Shown here piece by piece: positions 61,304-64,000 of a stretch of DNA of 64,000 nt. The stretch's first letter is position 1, and every line of letters begins with the position of its first letter. Under the pieces are notes generated by a model. It worked only from the letters and a program-made list of their open reading frames with translations, was not told the origin of the DNA and searched no databases. Source of the DNA: GCA-2748575 sp965222725 (GTDB lineage: Bacteria; Pseudomonadota; Gammaproteobacteria; Pseudomonadales; Ketobacteraceae); contig OZ244969.1 of NCBI GenBank assembly GCA_965222725.1, positions 806,001 to 870,000 of the forward strand, given 5' to 3'. Made by a program: the position numbers and the translations under genes.

Positions 61304-62848
61304 ATGCACCCGGGCATTCATGCGCAACAGCAGCCGGACAAGCCCGCCTATATCATGGCGGACAGCGGCGAAATGGTTACCTATAAAACCCTGAATGACA
61401 ATTCCAACCGGGGCGCTCAACTGTTCCGTGCTCTGGGATTAAAACCCGGTGACGGCATTGCCATTCTGATGGAAAACCACCCGCGCTTTTTGCAGATCTG
61501 CTGGGCAGCACAGCGGGCGGGATTGTATTACACCGCCATCAGCCACCGGCTGACAGCGGCAGAAGCGGCCTATATTGTGAATGACTGCGGCGCGAAAATT
61601 TTTATCAGCAGCGCCGCGCTACAACACAATGCCCTGGAGATTGCCCGCCAAACGCCGAACGTTAGCCACTACTTTATGGTGGACAAGGATTTTATGGTGG
61701 ACGACAATCCCGCGCCTTTTCAGTCCTGGGAATCTGCGACTGCTGAATACCCGGCAACACCCATTGCCGATGAAAGCGAGGGCGCGGATATGCTGTATTC
61801 CTCCGGCACCACCGGACGCCCCAAGGGCATAAGGGTGCCACTGCCGGATGCCCCACTGGGAACCCCCGGCGCTTTGTTCATGCTGCTGAAGGCGCTTTAT
61901 ATTACCGACGAATCGCCTATTACCTATCTGTCCCCTGCACCGCTGTATCATGCAGCGCCCCTGCGCTATAACCTGACCATGCAACGTATGGGCGGTACCT
62001 GCATTATTATGGAAAACTTTGATGCAGAACGGGCACTGGCGTTGATTGAACAGTACGGTGTTACCCACAGTCAGTGGGTGCCCACCATGTTTGTGCGCAT
62101 GTTGAAGCTGCCGGAGGATGTACGCACCCGCTATGATGTGTCCAGCCTGAAATTTGCCATTCATGCCGCTGCTCCCTGCCCGGTGCCGGTAAAAGAGCAG
62201 ATGATTGCATGGTGGGGCCCCATTATTCACGAATACTATGCGGGCACCGAAGGCAATGGGTTCACGTCCATCAGTTCCAACGAATGGCTGACCCACAAAG
62301 GCTCGGTGGGCAAAGCCATTCTGGGTGTGCCCCATATTGTGGACGATGAAGGCAACGAATTACCGCCGGGTGAAACCGGTACCATTTATTTTTCCGAAGG
62401 GCCGGCATTTTCCTATCACAATGATCCGGATAAAACCGCCGCGTCCCACAATGAACAGGGCTGGAGCACACTGGGGGATGTGGGCTATCTTGATGAAGAG
62501 GGTTACCTGTACCTGACGGATCGCAAAGCCTACACCATTATTTCCGGTGGCGTGAACATTTACCCGCAGGAGGCAGAAGACATTCTGGTAACCCACCCGG
62601 CGGTGGTGGATGTGGCGGTATTCGGTGTGCCCAATGAAGAGTTTGGTGAAGAAGTCAAAGCCGTGGTACAACCGGCAGACATGGCAAACGCCACCAGCGA
62701 CTTTGCCGAGGAGCTGATGGCCTATTGCCGGGAACACCTGTCAGCCATCAAGTGTCCCAGGAGTATCGATTTTGAAGCGGAACTGCCACGGCACCCCACC
62801 GGCAAGCTGTATAAACGTTTGTTGAAGGACCGTTACTGGAAAAACTGA
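61304..62848 (+). CDS. acyl-CoA synthetase (AMP-binding, FadD-like)
   Basis: A 514-residue CoA ligase that activates a carboxylic acid with ATP. The motifs are complete: YSSGTTGRPKGIR (P-loop, near 168), the YAGTEG motif, LGDVGYLDEEGYL, and TDRKAYTIISGGVNIYPQE. The catalytic Lys is in HPTGKLYKR. It resembles ligases for long-chain, steroid or aromatic acids. AGAGAGG precedes the ATG. It lies after the solute-binding protein gene (64 bases) and its stop is immediately followed by the start of the regulator gene. Confidence 0.93.
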   Translation: MHPGIHAQQQPDKPAYIMADSGEMVTYKTLNDNSNRGAQLFRALGLKPGDGIAILMENHPRFLQICWAAQRAGLYYTAISHRLTAAEAAYIVNDCGAKIFISSAALQHNALEIARQTPNVSHYFMVDKDFMVDDNPAPFQSWESATAEYPATPIADESEGADMLYSSGTTGRPKGIRVPLPDAPLGTPGALFMLLKALYITDESPITYLSPAPLYHAAPLRYNLTMQRMGGTCIIMENFDAERALALIEQYGVTHSQWVPTMFVRMLKLPEDVRTRYDVSSLKFAIHAAAPCPVPVKEQMIAWWGPIIHEYYAGTEGNGFTSISSNEWLTHKGSVGKAILGVPHIVDDEGNELPPGETGTIYFSEGPAFSYHNDPDKTAASHNEQGWSTLGDVGYLDEEGYLYLTDRKAYTIISGGVNIYPQEAEDILVTHPAVVDVAVFGVPNEEFGEEVKAVVQPADMANATSDFAEELMAYCREHLSAIKCPRSIDFEAELPRHPTGKLYKRLLKDRYWKN

Positions 62849-63421
62849 ATGAACGGGCTGATCGATTTTATTCGGCAACAATCAGACATATCACAAGAGA
62901 CTGCAGCGCAGATTGCCGCCCACGCGGAATTCCGTACGTACAGCAAAAACGACTATATCTTTACGCCGGATGCAGTGTGCCAACAGGTTTACCTGATGAC
63001 CAAAGGGCTGGTGCGCTGCTTTTATCTGTTCGATGACAAGGAAATCAACCTGCGCCTGCTGTGTGAAAACAGCGCCGTTATTGCCTATTCCAGCTATCTG
63101 AATCAGGAAAAAACCCAGGAGTTTGTGCAGGCCATAGAGCCCTGTGAAGGCTTTATGTTTTCAAAAAAGGCACTGGATTCCCTGGCCGGAAGCACCCCGG
63201 CCATTCACCAGCTCAGGCTGCAAACCGCCGAGCGTCATTACCTGTCTATGGAACGCCGCCTGCTGACCATTCAGTTGAAAACCGCCGAAGAGCGGCTGCG
63301 CTATTTCCGCGAGAACATGGAGCCCGGCATTGTGGAACGCACACCGGCTATTCATGTGGCTTCCTATCTTGGCATGACGCCGGAATCCCTGAGCCGGGCC
63401 AAGCGCCATCTTAACAAATGA
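62849..63421 (+). CDS. Crp/Fnr-family transcriptional regulator
   Basis: A 190-residue regulator with an N-terminal cyclic-nucleotide-binding-type barrel (about 15-115: YIFTPDAVCQQVYLMTKGLVRCFY) and a C-terminal helix-turn-helix (ERTPAIHVASYLGMTPESLSRAKRHL). It lacks the Fnr iron-sulfur Cys cluster and the full cAMP-binding residues, so its ligand is unknown. The ATG directly follows the TGA of the ligase gene, so translation is likely coupled and it probably controls this operon. Confidence 0.9.
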   Translation: MNGLIDFIRQQSDISQETAAQIAAHAEFRTYSKNDYIFTPDAVCQQVYLMTKGLVRCFYLFDDKEINLRLLCENSAVIAYSSYLNQEKTQEFVQAIEPCEGFMFSKKALDSLAGSTPAIHQLRLQTAERHYLSMERRLLTIQLKTAEERLRYFRENMEPGIVERTPAIHVASYLGMTPESLSRAKRHLNK

Positions 63422-63501
63422 TAAGGTGATCTCAGAAAGCTTGACGTACCATTGCCGGATACCCGTAAGGTAATGCCACACTGCGACTGACAGGATTCGC
63501 C

Positions 63502-64000
63502 ATGGAACAAAATGCTTCACTCAAGTTTGTATTCTTTCCTCCTTCGCCCTGGTCTGAGCGAGCCCGCTGGGCACTGGATCATTCCGGTATCGCTTTCGAG
63601 ACCCTGGTCTACACCCCCATGCTCAGCACGCCAAGAGTACGCTGGATGACCCGGAATTTCACGGACAAGCTGACGGTGCCCGCCGCCGTACAGGAGCAAA
63701 TCATTCTGCGGGATTCCTACGATATCGCAGAACACGCCAACTCCCGGCGCTTGCCGGACAGGCAAAACCTGTTTCCCGAAGCAAAGCTTGACGACATTCG
63801 GCAATGGAACCAGCTCAGCGAATACTTACTGGACCGGCTGCGGGTACGGGCTTTTCCCCGGATGAGAAACAGCCGTCAGCTGAAACTCAATAACCTGCCG
63901 CCGGTATTACCCAACCGACTCAAGCCTTACCTGCTACCCCTGTCGGACAGGGCTCTGCGTAATTTCGAGAAGAAATACCCGGTACCCGGCAATGACCACA
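63502..64000 (+). CDS. glutathione S-transferase-like protein, 3' end outside window
   Basis: An open frame of at least 166 codons running off the window end. The start MEQNASLKFVFFPPSPWSE and SERARWALDHSGIAFE give a thioredoxin-like strand-helix, with Ser/Trp where GSTs have the catalytic Ser/Tyr/Cys. This is followed by a Val-Pro turn (KLTVPAAV) and an acidic ILRDSYDIAEH, equivalent to the GST glutathione-binding ES/DS element. The C-terminal helical domain is cut. The gene lies 80 bases after the regulator gene. Confidence 0.7.
   Translation, partial: MEQNASLKFVFFPPSPWSERARWALDHSGIAFETLVYTPMLSTPRVRWMTRNFTDKLTVPAAVQEQIILRDSYDIAEHANSRRLPDRQNLFPEAKLDDIRQWNQLSEYLLDRLRVRAFPRMRNSRQLKLNNLPPVLPNRLKPYLLPLSDRALRNFEKKYPVPGNDH

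Overview
The window reads as a chromosomal segment of a free-living, probably marine, gammaproteobacterium. This rests on the TRAP-type permeases, FadL-type porin, YciA-type thioesterase, LysR-pirin pair, 7TMR-DISM hybrid kinase, RND/MMPL exporter and IS3/group IIC elements. The genus cannot be fixed from sequence reading alone.

Layout. (1) 1-2368, plus strand: the end of a TRAP transporter operon (small permease cut by the window edge, large permease) and a YciA-like acyl-CoA thioesterase, closed by a perfect 10-bp-stem terminator. (2) 2447-35439: a biosynthetic and export locus. Read on the minus strand from 31923, it encodes a fatty acyl-AMP ligase fused to an ACP, a 3730-residue two-module PKS, a one-module PKS whose AT has lost its catalytic serine, and a terminal multienzyme of order condensation, acyl-AMP ligase, ketoreductase, carrier, thioesterase. 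These are followed without a break (4-base overlaps) by a secreted lipase-like protein and a small membrane protein, then an outer-membrane barrel-like protein and a LolA-like protein. A type II thioesterase (minus) and an RND/MMPL exporter (plus) lie at the other end. A fatty acid is probably activated, extended and reduced, joined to a second acid or released, and moved to the cell surface by the MMPL, LolA-like and barrel proteins. The product is likely a lipid-like polyketide. No phosphopantetheinyl transferase, dedicated regulator or second AT gene is in view.

(3) About 35440-46790: an AT-rich accessory island. From about 37549 to 42727 it has the structure of an integron cassette array with no integrase in view (a CALIN-type cluster): several attC-like imperfect inverted repeats lie between small unrelated genes. 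The first cassette appears to hold an AAA ATPase plus PIN-like nuclease pair, a candidate phage-defence module. Its attC is split by a group IIC intron in the antisense orientation. Further cassettes carry a DUF4304 protein, two lipoproteins and an M74-like endopeptidase. An IS3-family element has landed in the last attC and removed the 5' end of a LysE exporter gene. A lipoprotein, a VapBC-like toxin-antitoxin pair, a small unknown gene and a broken P-loop kinase complete the island.

(4) 46792-56410: a LysR-pirin divergent pair with a palindromic operator candidate, several membrane or unknown proteins, a GFA-family zinc protein, a DUF1996 lipoprotein and an orphan hybrid histidine kinase. 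(5) 56444-64000: a lipid-related block. The minus strand has a DUF2236 (MpaB-like) protein, an unknown alpha-helical protein and a FadL-type porin. The plus strand has a periplasmic solute-binding protein, an acyl-CoA ligase, a Crp/Fnr-type regulator and the start of a glutathione-S-transferase-like gene cut by the window edge.
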